26,121 nt of DNA from JAWWPY01 sp964412845. Its GTDB lineage: Bacteria > Actinomycetota > Actinomycetes > Streptosporangiales > Streptosporangiaceae. Shown piece by piece: positions 7,647 through 14,068 of the stretch; positions within the stretch are counted from its first letter, which is position 1, and the number at the start of each line of letters is the position of its first letter. The stretch lies in assembly GCA_964412845.1 (NCBI GenBank), contig CAYPQM010000093.1, positions 1 to 26,121 on the forward strand, in the 5' to 3' direction. Both the position numbers and the translations under genes were made by a program. The notes under the pieces were generated by a model that ran no database searches, was not told the DNA's origin, and saw only the letters and a program-made list of their open reading frames with translations.

Positions 7647-7675
7647 GAGTGCCTGGGGGCGCCTCCGGCACCACG

Positions 7676-8725
7676 TTACCTGGGCCGCCTGCCCACCAGG
7701 CCGCGCGGCCTGACCAGAGTTATCTTCACGTTTGCCCCGGCGTCCGGCGGCACCACGACCTCCTGCGCCGCGGCGAGGCCCCCGGCGGTCAGCGCCGCGT
7801 CCACCGGCACGGTCCGCTTGATGAGCGCGAGCCCGATAGGACCGAGCTCGTAGTGGCGCGCCGCCGACCCGACGAAGCCGACGGTGGCATCCCCGACGGC
7901 GACCGGGTCGCCGTGGGCCGGCAGTTCGTCCTCGCTGCCGTCCAGGTGCAGGAAGACCAGCCGCCGTGGCGGGTGGCCAAGGTTGTGCACCCGCGCCACC
8001 GTCTCCTGGCCGCGGTAGCAGCCCTTGCTGAGGTGGACCGCGGTCTCGATCCAGCCGACCTCGTGCGGGATCGTCCGGTGGTCGGTGTCCAGCCCGAACC
8101 GTGGCCGCCGCGCGGCGATCCGCAACGCCTCGTAGGCCTGCATGCCCGCCAGCGTCACCCCGCGCTCCCGCAGGCCTGCCGCGACCGCGGCGAGCTGGCC
8201 GCGGTCAACGATCACATCCATGCCGAACGCGCTTCGCACCGCGGCTGCGGCGGCGTCCGGCGGGCTGTCCCCGGAATCCGGGCCCATCAGGGTGAGCACC
8301 GCGTACTGCGCCGTGACGTCAGCGGGTTCGACACGGAGCATGAACCGCATCGACTCAAGGAATTCCAGCAACGCCGGTGCCGTGCCGGGCTCCACGTGCA
8401 GCCAGACGGCCGTGCCGTCATCGGCCAGGGTCAGGTGATGCTCCACGTGCCCGTTCGGGGACAGGACGAGCGCCTCGGCGGCGCTGCCCGGCGCGAGGTG
8501 CTCCAGGTCCTGGGTGGTGAGGCTGTGCAGCCAGGACAGCCGGTCCTGGCCGGTGATGCGCAGCACGCCCCGGTGGGAGCGGTCCACCAGGCCGGCGGAC
8601 TGCGCGAGAGCGCGCTGCTCCGCGTAGGGATCGCCATAGTGCGCGGCGACGCCGGTGTCCTGGCCTTCGGCGGGGACAGCGCCCTGGGTCTCCAGCAGCG
8701 GGCTCGGGGGCAGCGGGCTTTCCAT
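7676..8725 (-). CDS. YgfZ/GcvT-like folate-binding protein
   Basis: Folate-dependent Fe-S cluster assembly or repair factor of the YgfZ (IBA57-like) branch of the GcvT fold. The start is ATG 8725 (349 aa); upstream in-frame sequence is low complexity and overlaps the regulator gene. The hallmark KGCYRGQET is at 234-242, with the conserved Cys236. The preceding block PHEVGWIETAVHLS and the N-terminal GxxDRLSWLHSLTTQD also fit the family. It is not the glycine-cleavage T protein, which lacks the KGCYxGQE signature. TAGCCT 7 nt upstream suggests a leaderless mRNA. The gene follows a Nur-like regulator, an arrangement I recall from Streptomyces. Confidence 0.9.
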   Translation of the reverse strand: MESPLPPSPLLETQGAVPAEGQDTGVAAHYGDPYAEQRALAQSAGLVDRSHRGVLRITGQDRLSWLHSLTTQDLEHLAPGSAAEALVLSPNGHVEHHLTLADDGTAVWLHVEPGTAPALLEFLESMRFMLRVEPADVTAQYAVLTLMGPDSGDSPPDAAAAAVRSAFGMDVIVDRGQLAAVAAGLRERGVTLAGMQAYEALRIAARRPRFGLDTDHRTIPHEVGWIETAVHLSKGCYRGQETVARVHNLGHPPRRLVFLHLDGSEDELPAHGDPVAVGDATVGFVGSAARHYELGPIGLALIKRTVPVDAALTAGGLAAAQEVVVPPDAGANVKITLVRPRGLVGRRPR

Positions 8726-8732
8726 GCCAGCC

Positions 8733-8738
8733 AGGCTA
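8733..8738 (-). promoter_or_regulatory. Candidate -10 box for the ygfZ-like gene
   Basis: TAGCCT on the minus strand is 7 nt before ATG 8725, with no Shine-Dalgarno. It lies within the 29-bp gap after the Nur-like gene. Confidence 0.45.
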
Positions 8739-8754
8739 TGCGATCGGCGCCCGG

Positions 8755-9228
8755 TCACCCGTCCGGCGCGGCCACTCCCGGCGCGGTGACACCGGGCCGG
8801 GCGGCCCCCGGCGCGGCGGCACGGCACTGCGCGCACCTGCCGAACACGGTGAGATGGCCGACATCCGTCTCGAAGCCCTGCGTCTCGTCGAGCGCGGCGA
8901 CAAGCGCATCCACGGCGCCGGGCCCGACCTGGGTCACCCGGCCGCACTCGGAGCAGACGAGGTGGATGTGCTCCGCTTCGGCCGCCAGATGGTACCGGGG
9001 GGCACCGTGCCCGAGGTGCGTGTGGGTGACGAGGCCGAGCTGTTCGAGGAGCTCCAGCGTGCGGTAGATGGTCGAAATGTTCACGCCCCGGGCGGTCTGC
9101 TGGACGTCCGCGCAGATCTCCTCAGGGGTGCCGTGCTCCAGCTTGGTCACGGCTTCCAGGACCAGCTGGCGCTGCGGGGTGACCCGGTACCCGCGGGCCC
9201 GTAGCTCCTCGTCCCACGCCTGCGCCAT
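8755..9228 (-). CDS. nur: Fur-family metalloregulator, Nur-like (nickel-responsive)
   Basis: DNA-binding metal sensor of 157 aa. The winged HTH block is RGYRVTPQRQLVLEAV (12-27) with recognition helix NISTIYRTLELLEQLGL (50-66). Metal-site residues visible are HxH (His87, His89), CSEC (Cys92, Cys95) and CAQC (Cys132, Cys135), the last two pairs forming a structural zinc site. From memory the sequence is closest to Streptomyces Nur, which represses nickel uptake and Fe-SOD when Ni is bound: EHGTPEEI, ARGVNISTIYRTLELLEQLGLV and THLGHGAPRYHLA are near-identical. The assignment rests on recall, so Nur versus another Fur paralogue needs an alignment. A Pro/Ala/Gly-rich tail (137-157) is extra. ATG 9228 is chosen because of the TAGTCT box 7 nt upstream; the longer frame to 9501 has no support. 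Confidence 0.85.
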   Translation of the reverse strand: MAQAWDEELRARGYRVTPQRQLVLEAVTKLEHGTPEEICADVQQTARGVNISTIYRTLELLEQLGLVTHTHLGHGAPRYHLAAEAEHIHLVCSECGRVTQVGPGAVDALVAALDETQGFETDVGHLTVFGRCAQCRAAAPGAARPGVTAPGVAAPDG

Positions 9229-9235
9229 GCGCCTG

Positions 9236-9241
9236 AGACTA
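9236..9241 (-). promoter_or_regulatory. Candidate -10 box for the nur-like gene
   Basis: TAGTCT on the minus strand is 7 nt before ATG 9228 and suggests a leaderless transcript. A possible -35, TTACCG, lies about 19 nt further upstream. The promoter faces a plus-strand promoter about 35 bp away. Confidence 0.5.
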
Positions 9242-9271
9242 ACCCCAGCTCTCCGCGTGCCGGTAACCCAC

Positions 9272-9301
9272 TTGCCGTCCGGGCCGGGCCTGACGTAACC
9301 T
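9272..9301 (+). promoter_or_regulatory. Candidate promoter for the short leader ORF
   Basis: TTGCCG (9272-9277) and TAACCT (9296-9301) are spaced by 18 nt, giving a predicted start near 9308, just ahead of a very strong Shine-Dalgarno. Confidence 0.45.
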
Positions 9302-9335
9302 GCCGCCAACGCGGGAAAGGAGGTGGTCCAACAGC

Positions 9336-9374
9336 ATGCATAGCAGTAGGACTCGCGAGGTGGCTGTCCGCTAG
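9336..9374 (+). CDS. Possible 12-aa leader peptide with extended Shine-Dalgarno
   Basis: The ORF encodes MHSSRTREVAVR and stops at TAG. AAAGGAGGTG (9316-9325) upstream matches the full anti-Shine-Dalgarno of 16S rRNA, far stronger than any other ribosome-binding site in the window, with a 10-nt spacer. A housekeeping-type promoter is placed correctly upstream. The words GGAGGTGGTCC before and GAGGTGGCTGTCC inside the ORF are similar to each other. No structural gene follows closely: the next plus-strand gene starts at 9964. It may be a leader/attenuator ORF, a small independent peptide, or a ribosome-loading decoy in a small RNA. The function is unknown, and whether it is translated is inferred only from the signals. 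Confidence 0.45.
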   Translation: MHSSRTREVAVR

Positions 9375-9778
9375 CCGCCGTCCCGCCGACGCACTGCAGG
9401 GGCGCAAGCCGCGCAGCGCGAATCATCGGTCCGGGCGTGGACTGGCGCCGCAAGGCGCCCGGTGCGCGTCCCGTGGCGGCCGGCGAGTACTCGGCAGACA
9501 CCGAACCCCCGGGCTGACCGGTCCGTCCAGCCGGTCCCCGTGTGGCTCACCCTCCGGTCTCGCGGAGTGGCTGTGCCCGTTGCGGCGTACATCGCCGTGG
9601 CGGGACGGCTGACCGCGCCGGACGGGCCGCACGGGAGCCGCCCGGGGGCTTTTACTTGCCTCGCCCGCTTTACTTGCCCGGCCGCTCCGTCCCTCCCGGC
9701 GCTTTCCTGCCTCCTCCGGCCGGTTTCCTGTCTCCCCCGGCCGCTCCTCCCCCAGCCGCCTTCCATGATCACGGTAAT

Positions 9779-9801
9779 CTTTCAGTCTTAGCGGCTGAAA
9801 G
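9779..9801. repeat. Inverted repeat CTTTCAG/CTGAAAG
   Basis: Perfect 7-bp arms at 9779-9785 and 9795-9801 around a 9-nt spacer. It is the first of three dyads in the AT-rich block upstream of the G1 peptidase gene. The others are TTCACG (9837-9842)/CGTGAA (9853-9858) and an imperfect TGCCCGA/TTCGGCA pair around the TATAAT at 9885-9890. Confidence 0.6.
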
Positions 9802-9884
9802 TGCTCCTGGTCATGGAACGAGTTGGCATATAACCGTTCACGGGCACGCAATCGTGAAATGAAATGGTTGCTCCTATGCCCGAT

Positions 9885-9890
9885 TATAAT
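9885..9890 (+). promoter_or_regulatory. Perfect TATAAT hexamer upstream of the G1 peptidase gene
   Basis: An exact consensus -10 hexamer, notable in such GC-rich DNA, inside an imperfect dyad. The nearest -35-like word (TTGCTC, 9868-9873) is only 11 nt away, so it may need an activator or be used by another sigma factor. It would give a leader of about 65 nt to the peptidase gene. Confidence 0.35.
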
Positions 9891-9950
9891 TCTTTCGGCA
9901 TCAACGCTGAATCCTTGCGTAATTTGACTCCAATCCCTTTCGCCGCCGCG

Positions 9951-9956
9951 TAGCCT
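9951..9956 (+). promoter_or_regulatory. Candidate -10 box for the G1 peptidase gene
   Basis: TAGCCT is exactly 7 nt before ATG 9964. TTGACT (9924-9929) upstream is a good -35 word, but the 21-nt spacing is too long for a normal promoter. Confidence 0.45.
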
Positions 9957-9963
9957 CGTTGGC

Positions 9964-10827
9964 ATGAAAGGACGCCAGATGAGGAAGTTCCACGTCGCCG
10001 GGGTCGCGGTCGCGGCGTTGAGCCTCGTGCTCACGGCCGGCGCCTTCGCATCGCGGACCGCCGGTGACGCGGCCGGCCGCCCCGACCGGGCACCGGCCGT
10101 CGAGCCCGGCCAGCCGATGGTGCTGGCCAGCGGCAATCCCTCCGCGGCGATCAATTCCGGACGCGACGCCAGCAGGATCAGCTCCACCAACTGGGCGGGA
10201 TACGCGGCGGCCCACCCGGGTACCGAGCTGCGGTACGTGCAGGCGACATTCTTCGTGCCCTACCTGGATTGCGCGAGCACCCCGAACGCCTTCTCCTCCC
10301 ACTGGGTCGGCCTCGATGGACTCAATAGCCGGAGTGTCGAGCAACTGGGCATAGAGGCCGGCTGCGCTGGCTCAAGCCCGGAATACTACGCGTGGTATGA
10401 AATGTACCCGGGGAATGAATCGTCGGTCTTCTTTGTCAAGCCGGGCAACTCGATCGTCGCGAGCACGTTCTACAACAAGCGGACCGACATGTTCGTGCTT
10501 ACGCTCGCCGACACCACGACCGGGCAGCATTTCACCCGCTCCCTGAAATGCGCGGCCAGCGCCTGCCCCCGCTCGTCCGCCGAGGTAATCAGCGAGTCAC
10601 CTGCCGACAGCTCAGGAGCAGCCCTCCCGCTCGCTGACTACCGCGCGGCCAGCTTCTCCGATATCGCCGTCACGGACTCGCTCGGCCACCGGGCGACCTT
10701 GAACTCGAAGTGGTGGAATACCTACCAGATCATCGAGATCGGCGGGACCAGCAACGGCGTGGTGGGACAGCCAACCTCCCTGTTCCAGGGCACCGCCTTC
10801 GACAATTACTGGTTCCGCGAGAATTAG
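9964..10827 (+). CDS. Secreted peptidase of family G1 (eqolisin/A4-type)
   Basis: Predicted extracellular acid peptidase using a Gln/Glu pair. From ATG 9964 the product is 287 aa; ATG 9979, with AAAGGA seven nt upstream, gives 282 aa and a cleaner signal peptide (MRKFHVAGVAVAALSLVL, then TAGAFA before the likely cut). A pro-region of about 40 residues follows. The mature domain starts with STNWAGYAA (74-82) and contains VQATFFVP (92-99), HWVGLDG (113-119), VEQLGIEAG (125-133, candidate catalytic Gln127), YYAWYEMYP (141-149) and SSAEVISESP (204-213, catalytic Glu207 or Glu211). Four cysteines (103, 134, 196, 201) suggest disulphides. Known G1 enzymes work at low pH, which hints at an acidic habitat. 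It is convergent with the nitrobindin-like gene (10 bp between stops). Confidence 0.88.
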   Translation: MKGRQMRKFHVAGVAVAALSLVLTAGAFASRTAGDAAGRPDRAPAVEPGQPMVLASGNPSAAINSGRDASRISSTNWAGYAAAHPGTELRYVQATFFVPYLDCASTPNAFSSHWVGLDGLNSRSVEQLGIEAGCAGSSPEYYAWYEMYPGNESSVFFVKPGNSIVASTFYNKRTDMFVLTLADTTTGQHFTRSLKCAASACPRSSAEVISESPADSSGAALPLADYRAASFSDIAVTDSLGHRATLNSKWWNTYQIIEIGGTSNGVVGQPTSLFQGTAFDNYWFREN

Positions 10828-10837
10828 GCCGACACGC

Positions 10838-11422
10838 CTAACCCGTGCGCTTGAGCTGCGCGGACAGGTGCGGCTGCAGCGGCTCGCCGACAGCCGCCAT
10901 GTCGTAGGCCCAGGCCAGGTCACCGCCCACCAGCCCGTACAGCCGGTGCCCGGCGGTCACCTCCTTGGCCGAGGAGGTGCGCGCCACCACATCGGTGCTC
11001 AGCTCGATCTTGGTACCGGTCACCTCACCGAGATAGATCTCGGTGATCCCGGTCGGGTGGGCGAGCATCACCTCCACCTGGCCGTCCGGCCGTGGCCGCC
11101 AGTACCCGGTCTCGGTGGCCAGCGGGCGGACCGGCTTTCCGTCCGCGTCCAGCAGCCAGCTCCGGCTCGTGTAGATCAGGAACGGCTTGCCGTTGTGGCT
11201 GAACGTGACTTCCTGGCCGAAGTGGAAGCTTTCGATCGTGGGGTAGCCGCCGACGCCAGCCCCCTCCCAGCGGCCCAGCAGGAAGAGCAGCGGGGCCAGA
11301 TCCGGGTGCGGCGGCGGGTCGCCGTCCAGCCCTGCGGCCGGCCCCGGGCCGGATGCCTGGTCCGGGCCGCCGGACTGGTCCGGCTCGCCGGACTGGCCCG
11401 GGCCGCCCGCGGGGCTAGGCAC
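10838..11422 (-). CDS. Nitrobindin-like haem protein (FABP-type beta-barrel)
   Basis: Small haem-binding beta-barrel of the nitrobindin/THAP4-C family, linked to NO or peroxynitrite chemistry. The family start motif GRWEGAGVG (50-58) and the C-terminal LQPHLSAQLKR (182-192) with the presumed axial haem ligand His185 are both present; TIESFHFGQEV and GYWRPRPDGQVEVMLAHPTG fit the barrel. The product is 194 aa. Residues 1-38 are a Gly/Pro/Gln/Asp-rich extension with near-repeats (GQSGEPDQSGGPDQ). The GTG start at 11422 overlaps the stop of the upstream 43-aa ORF by 8 nt and no Shine-Dalgarno is seen, so translational coupling is likely. Confidence 0.9.
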   Translation of the reverse strand: MPSPAGGPGQSGEPDQSGGPDQASGPGPAAGLDGDPPPHPDLAPLLFLLGRWEGAGVGGYPTIESFHFGQEVTFSHNGKPFLIYTSRSWLLDADGKPVRPLATETGYWRPRPDGQVEVMLAHPTGITEIYLGEVTGTKIELSTDVVARTSSAKEVTAGHRLYGLVGGDLAWAYDMAAVGEPLQPHLSAQLKRTG

Positions 11423-11546
11423 CGGATGACCAATGGGAGCTATCGCGGCGGGTGGCGCGGAGCAGCCGCACCGCCAGGAAAACGGCCGAAACTGTCACCG
11501 CGGCGAAAGCCGCGACGAGGAGTACGCCGCTGACCGTTCCTTCCAT
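11415..11546 (-). CDS. 43-aa single-span membrane peptide upstream of nitrobindin
   Basis: ATG 11546 opens an ORF beginning MEGTVSGVLLVAAFAAVTVS, hydrophobic from about residue 5 to 28, followed by a positively charged RLLRATRRDSSHWSSGA tail (N-out/C-in by the positive-inside rule). I do not recognise a family. Support for it being real: TACACT lies exactly 7 nt before the ATG (leaderless pattern), and its stop overlaps the nitrobindin start by 8 nt. It could anchor or be co-regulated with the nitrobindin-like protein. A longer in-frame reading to 11807 would run into the divergent gene and is rejected. Confidence 0.65.
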   Translation of the reverse strand: MEGTVSGVLLVAAFAAVTVSAVFLAVRLLRATRRDSSHWSSGA

Positions 11547-11553
11547 GAACGGC

Positions 11554-11559
11554 AGTGTA
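11554..11559 (-). promoter_or_regulatory. Candidate -10 box for the membrane peptide/nitrobindin pair
   Basis: TACACT on the minus strand is 7 nt before ATG 11546. The whole -10-to-ATG segment is nearly the mirror of the divergent plus-strand promoter at 11613-11627. Confidence 0.5.
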
Positions 11560-11612
11560 CGGACCGATCCCCGGGCGCCGCGCCCGCCATGCCGACGCCC
11601 CGCCCGCCGAGT

Positions 11613-11618
11613 TACAGT
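11613..11618 (+). promoter_or_regulatory. Candidate -10 box for the DsrE-like gene
   Basis: TACAGT is 6 nt before ATG 11625 with no Shine-Dalgarno, suggesting a leaderless transcript. Confidence 0.5.
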
Positions 11619-11624
11619 GCCTTC

Positions 11625-11990
11625 ATGACCGCGCACAGTCTCGTCATCAAGGTCACGGCGGGCAAAGACGATCCGGAGCGCTGCAATCAGGCGTTCACCG
11701 TCGCCGCCACCGCCGTGGCGAGCGGTGTCCGCACCTCGCTCTGGCTGACCGGCGAGGCCGCCTGGTTCTCCCTGCCCGGCCGCGCCGACGACTTCACGCT
11801 CCCGCATGCGGCTCCGCTGGCGGACCTGCTCAAGGGCATCCTGGCGGACGGCACGGTGACACTGTGCACGCAGTGCGCCGCACGCCGGGACATCACCCCG
11901 GAGGATGTCATCGAGGGGGTGCGGATCGCCGGAGCGACGACGTTCGTCGCCGAGATCTGCGCGGACAGCACCCAGGCGCTGGTCTACTGA
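11625..11990 (+). CDS. DsrE/DsrF-like family protein
   Basis: A 121-aa single-domain protein of the DsrE-like Rossmann-type fold, found in sulphur-relay and peroxiredoxin-like proteins. It starts LVIKVTAGKDDPERCNQAFTVAATAV (a strand then helix, typical of the family), has AAPLADLLKGIL in the middle, and a CTQC pair (Cys81, Cys84) in VTLCTQCAARRDI where DsrE-type proteins carry their reactive cysteine. It ends with AGATTFVAEICADSTQALVY. The partner and substrate are unknown; no other sulphur-relay gene is nearby. The start is ATG 11625 with a TANNNT box just upstream; the longer frame from 11433 would cover the divergent promoter. Confidence 0.82.
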   Translation: MTAHSLVIKVTAGKDDPERCNQAFTVAATAVASGVRTSLWLTGEAAWFSLPGRADDFTLPHAAPLADLLKGILADGTVTLCTQCAARRDITPEDVIEGVRIAGATTFVAEICADSTQALVY

Positions 11991-12002
11991 GCCGCCCGGC
12001 GG

Positions 12003-12746
12003 TTACCCGGGAACTGCCGCGAGGCGCTGCGCACGCAACTGGAGGGTCCAGTCCTCGTCGGCCGGCTCCAGCGGCTTCAGCGGGCCGGCCACCCAGCGCA
12101 GCAGGAGATCAGCCAGGCCCGGGTTCCGGACCAGCGCGGGCCCGTGCAGGTACGTGCCGAGGATCCGGCCGGCGTAGGCGCCCTCCGTCCCGTCCCCGTT
12201 GCCCACGCCCACCAGCACACGGGCCAGCGGCACGGCACCAGCACCGAGCGTGGTCACCCCCTGGTGATTCTCGAATCCGCTGAGCCGGGGCACGCCGAGC
12301 GCGGGATCGACGTCGGCCAGGATCTCACCGACCCCGCGCCGCTGCCCCCGCCCGCTGCGGACATCGAGGATCTCCAGGCCCGGCAGAGGCTGGCCGTCCT
12401 CACCGCCGAACTCGGCCCCGACCAGCTGGTAGCCGGCGCAGACAGCGAAGATCACCGCGCCCCGGCGGGCGGCGGCGGCCAGGCCACCGTCGGCGCGCAA
12501 CCGGCGGGCGGCGAGAACCTGCGGCAGGTCCTCCCCTCCGCCCAGCAGGTACATGTCCCCCTCGCGGGGCACCGGCTGGTCTGAGTTCACCAGAACGGAC
12601 TCCACGTCGATGCCCCGCAGCCGGGCGCGGCGCTCAAGGACCAGCAGGTTGCCCCGATCGCCGTAGGTGCTGAGCAGGTCCGGGTAGACCCAGATCAGCC
12701 GCAGGCCCGCTGGCCCGCGCGAGTCCGCGCGCCGGTGCGTTCCCAT
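12003..12746 (-). CDS. gatD: Lipid II isoglutaminyl synthase, glutaminase subunit GatD
   Basis: Class-I glutamine amidotransferase (CobB/CobQ type) that supplies ammonia to MurT for converting the D-Glu of lipid II stem peptides to D-isoglutamine. The product is 247 aa. The oxyanion motif is LLGGGEDLPQ (67-76), the nucleophile elbow VCAGYQL (Cys103 in 102-108), and the catalytic His is in GTYLHGP (His201). The starts of other GatD proteins (YPDLLSTYGDRGNLLVL) are recognisable at 21-37. ATG 12746 is 13 nt after the murT stop, so the two subunits are co-transcribed. It is convergent with the DsrE-like gene (12 bp between stops). Confidence 0.95.
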   Translation of the reverse strand: MGTHRRADSRGPAGLRLIWVYPDLLSTYGDRGNLLVLERRARLRGIDVESVLVNSDQPVPREGDMYLLGGGEDLPQVLAARRLRADGGLAAAARRGAVIFAVCAGYQLVGAEFGGEDGQPLPGLEILDVRSGRGQRRGVGEILADVDPALGVPRLSGFENHQGVTTLGAGAVPLARVLVGVGNGDGTEGAYAGRILGTYLHGPALVRNPGLADLLLRWVAGPLKPLEPADEDWTLQLRAQRLAAVPG

Positions 12747-12759
12747 CCACTCACCACCT

Positions 12760-13998
12760 TCAGGCTGCCCGGCCCAGAACCGTCCGGATCTGCTGGAACG
12801 CCGTGTAGTTGGCGATCACGTCGATACTGCCGGCGGGGACCTGGTCCACCGCCTCGTCAATCCCATCGGTCAGCTCAAAGGTCACCTCATCCGCCTCGAG
12901 CCGGACCGCGAGGTCGAGCCTGCGCTCGCCGGTCACGAAGACACGGCGGCCACGGAGCACACGATAGTCAACATCCCACAGCCAGGAGGTGTCCTTGCCG
13001 TCGGGCTCCTGGGCGTTGACGGACAGCACGACAGGCACGGCGGGCGGGTCCAGGACGTCGAACGCCTCCAGCCAGCCCGCGGGATTCTTGGCCAGCAGCA
13101 GGCGGACCTGACGGCCGCGCCGGTCGACCTGGGTGTACCGGCCGGCCACCGAGGCCACCTGGCGGAGCCTCGGCAGCGCCTGCCCAGGGCTGACGCCGAA
13201 GATCTCGGCGACCGCCAGCGCGACGACCGCGTTGGCCCGGTTGGCGCGCCCCGGCAGCGTGAGGGACAGCTCGGTTACCTGGCCGACCGAGTCGATGACG
13301 GTGTCGCCGTCAAGGACCCACCGGGCCGGCGGCCGGCTGAAATCGCACTCCCCGCAGCGCCAGCCGGAATCGTCCCGGCGCAGATGAGAACCGCACACCG
13401 GGCAGCACCACGAGTCCTCGTGCCACCGCTGGCCCGCCGCCACCCAGGTCACCTGCGGGGCCGCGCTGGCCGCCCAGGCGATCAGCGGGTCATCGGCATT
13501 GGCGACCACCCGGCAGTCGGCCGCCACGGCGAGCGCGTCCCGCCAGCGCCGCGCCAGCATCCAGATTTCGGCCGCCCGGTCCATCTGGTCGCGGCTCAGG
13601 TTCAGCAGCACCACCACCCGGGCCTTGGTCGCGGCCAGGACGGCGGGCATGTATGCCTCGTCCACCTCCAGCACGGCGAACGGCGCGTCAGGGGCCTGGC
13701 CCAGCGCGGCCGCGAGCCCAGCCTCCATGTTGGCGCCAAATGCGTTGGACGCCACATCCGCGCCGAGCGCGCCGAGCGCGGAGGTGATCAGCCGGGTTGT
13801 CGTGGTCTTGCCGTTCGTCCCGGTGACCAGCACCACCTGGCGATCGGCCGCCAGCAGAGAGAGCAGCTCGGGTTCCACCCGCAAGCCGATGACCCCGCCG
13901 ATCACCGACCCATCGCCGCGACCTGCGAGCCGTGACATCTTGCCCGCGGCACCGCCGATGGTGGTCGCGAGTCGCGCACGGATCGGAAGCTTGCCCAT
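12760..13998 (-). CDS. murT: Lipid II isoglutaminyl synthase, Mur-ligase-type subunit MurT
   Basis: ATP-dependent subunit that activates the D-Glu alpha-carboxylate of lipid II for amidation by GatD-derived ammonia; works at the inner face of the membrane. The product is 412 aa. The P-loop is GTNGKTTTTRL (60-70), the Mur-ligase central domain includes NLSRDQMDRAAEI (133-145), and a zinc ribbon inserted in the central domain has Cys199/Cys202 and Cys215/Cys218 (WCCPVCGSH, WRCGECDF). The C-terminal DUF1727 part contains KDTSWLWDVDY (335-345), the region holding the Asp that completes the GatD catalytic triad. ATG 13998 is chosen over the longer frame because of TAGCAT 8 nt upstream and correct family length. 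Confidence 0.95.
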   Translation of the reverse strand: MGKLPIRARLATTIGGAAGKMSRLAGRGDGSVIGGVIGLRVEPELLSLLAADRQVVLVTGTNGKTTTTRLITSALGALGADVASNAFGANMEAGLAAALGQAPDAPFAVLEVDEAYMPAVLAATKARVVVLLNLSRDQMDRAAEIWMLARRWRDALAVAADCRVVANADDPLIAWAASAAPQVTWVAAGQRWHEDSWCCPVCGSHLRRDDSGWRCGECDFSRPPARWVLDGDTVIDSVGQVTELSLTLPGRANRANAVVALAVAEIFGVSPGQALPRLRQVASVAGRYTQVDRRGRQVRLLLAKNPAGWLEAFDVLDPPAVPVVLSVNAQEPDGKDTSWLWDVDYRVLRGRRVFVTGERRLDLAVRLEADEVTFELTDGIDEAVDQVPAGSIDVIANYTAFQQIRTVLGRAA

Positions 13999-14006
13999 GC
14001 CCGCCG

Positions 14007-14012
14007 ATGCTA
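14007..14012 (-). promoter_or_regulatory. Candidate -10 box for murT-gatD
   Basis: TAGCAT on the minus strand is 8 nt before ATG 13998 with no Shine-Dalgarno, implying that murT has its own leaderless promoter and does not depend on the upstream ATPase gene. Confidence 0.45.
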
Positions 14013-14068
14013 TCCGGCCCGCGAAGAGCCTGTTCCAAAGCTCCCGGATCGAACCGGGTCTGAACCAG

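Larger units (their letters stand above)
9375..9960. other. Long non-coding stretch: pyrimidine-rich tract, then AT-rich block with dyads
   Basis: No convincing gene is seen on either strand. A small dyad, GGCGCC with a GCAA loop, is at 9444-9459. The plus strand at 9640-9765 is strongly pyrimidine-rich and contains TTTACTTGCC twice (9651-9660, 9669-9678) and TTTCCTGCC/TTTCCTGTC (9703-9711, 9724-9732). From about 9766 to 9940 the sequence is markedly AT-richer than the rest of the window and holds several inverted repeats and a perfect TATAAT. Antisense ORFs here have no start signals or recognisable products. Confidence 0.7.

Noticed and set aside
9423..10190. 255-aa minus-strand ORF overlapping the start of the G1 peptidase
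   Set aside because: It overlaps the signal-peptide region of a well-supported gene and shows no domain or ribosome site.
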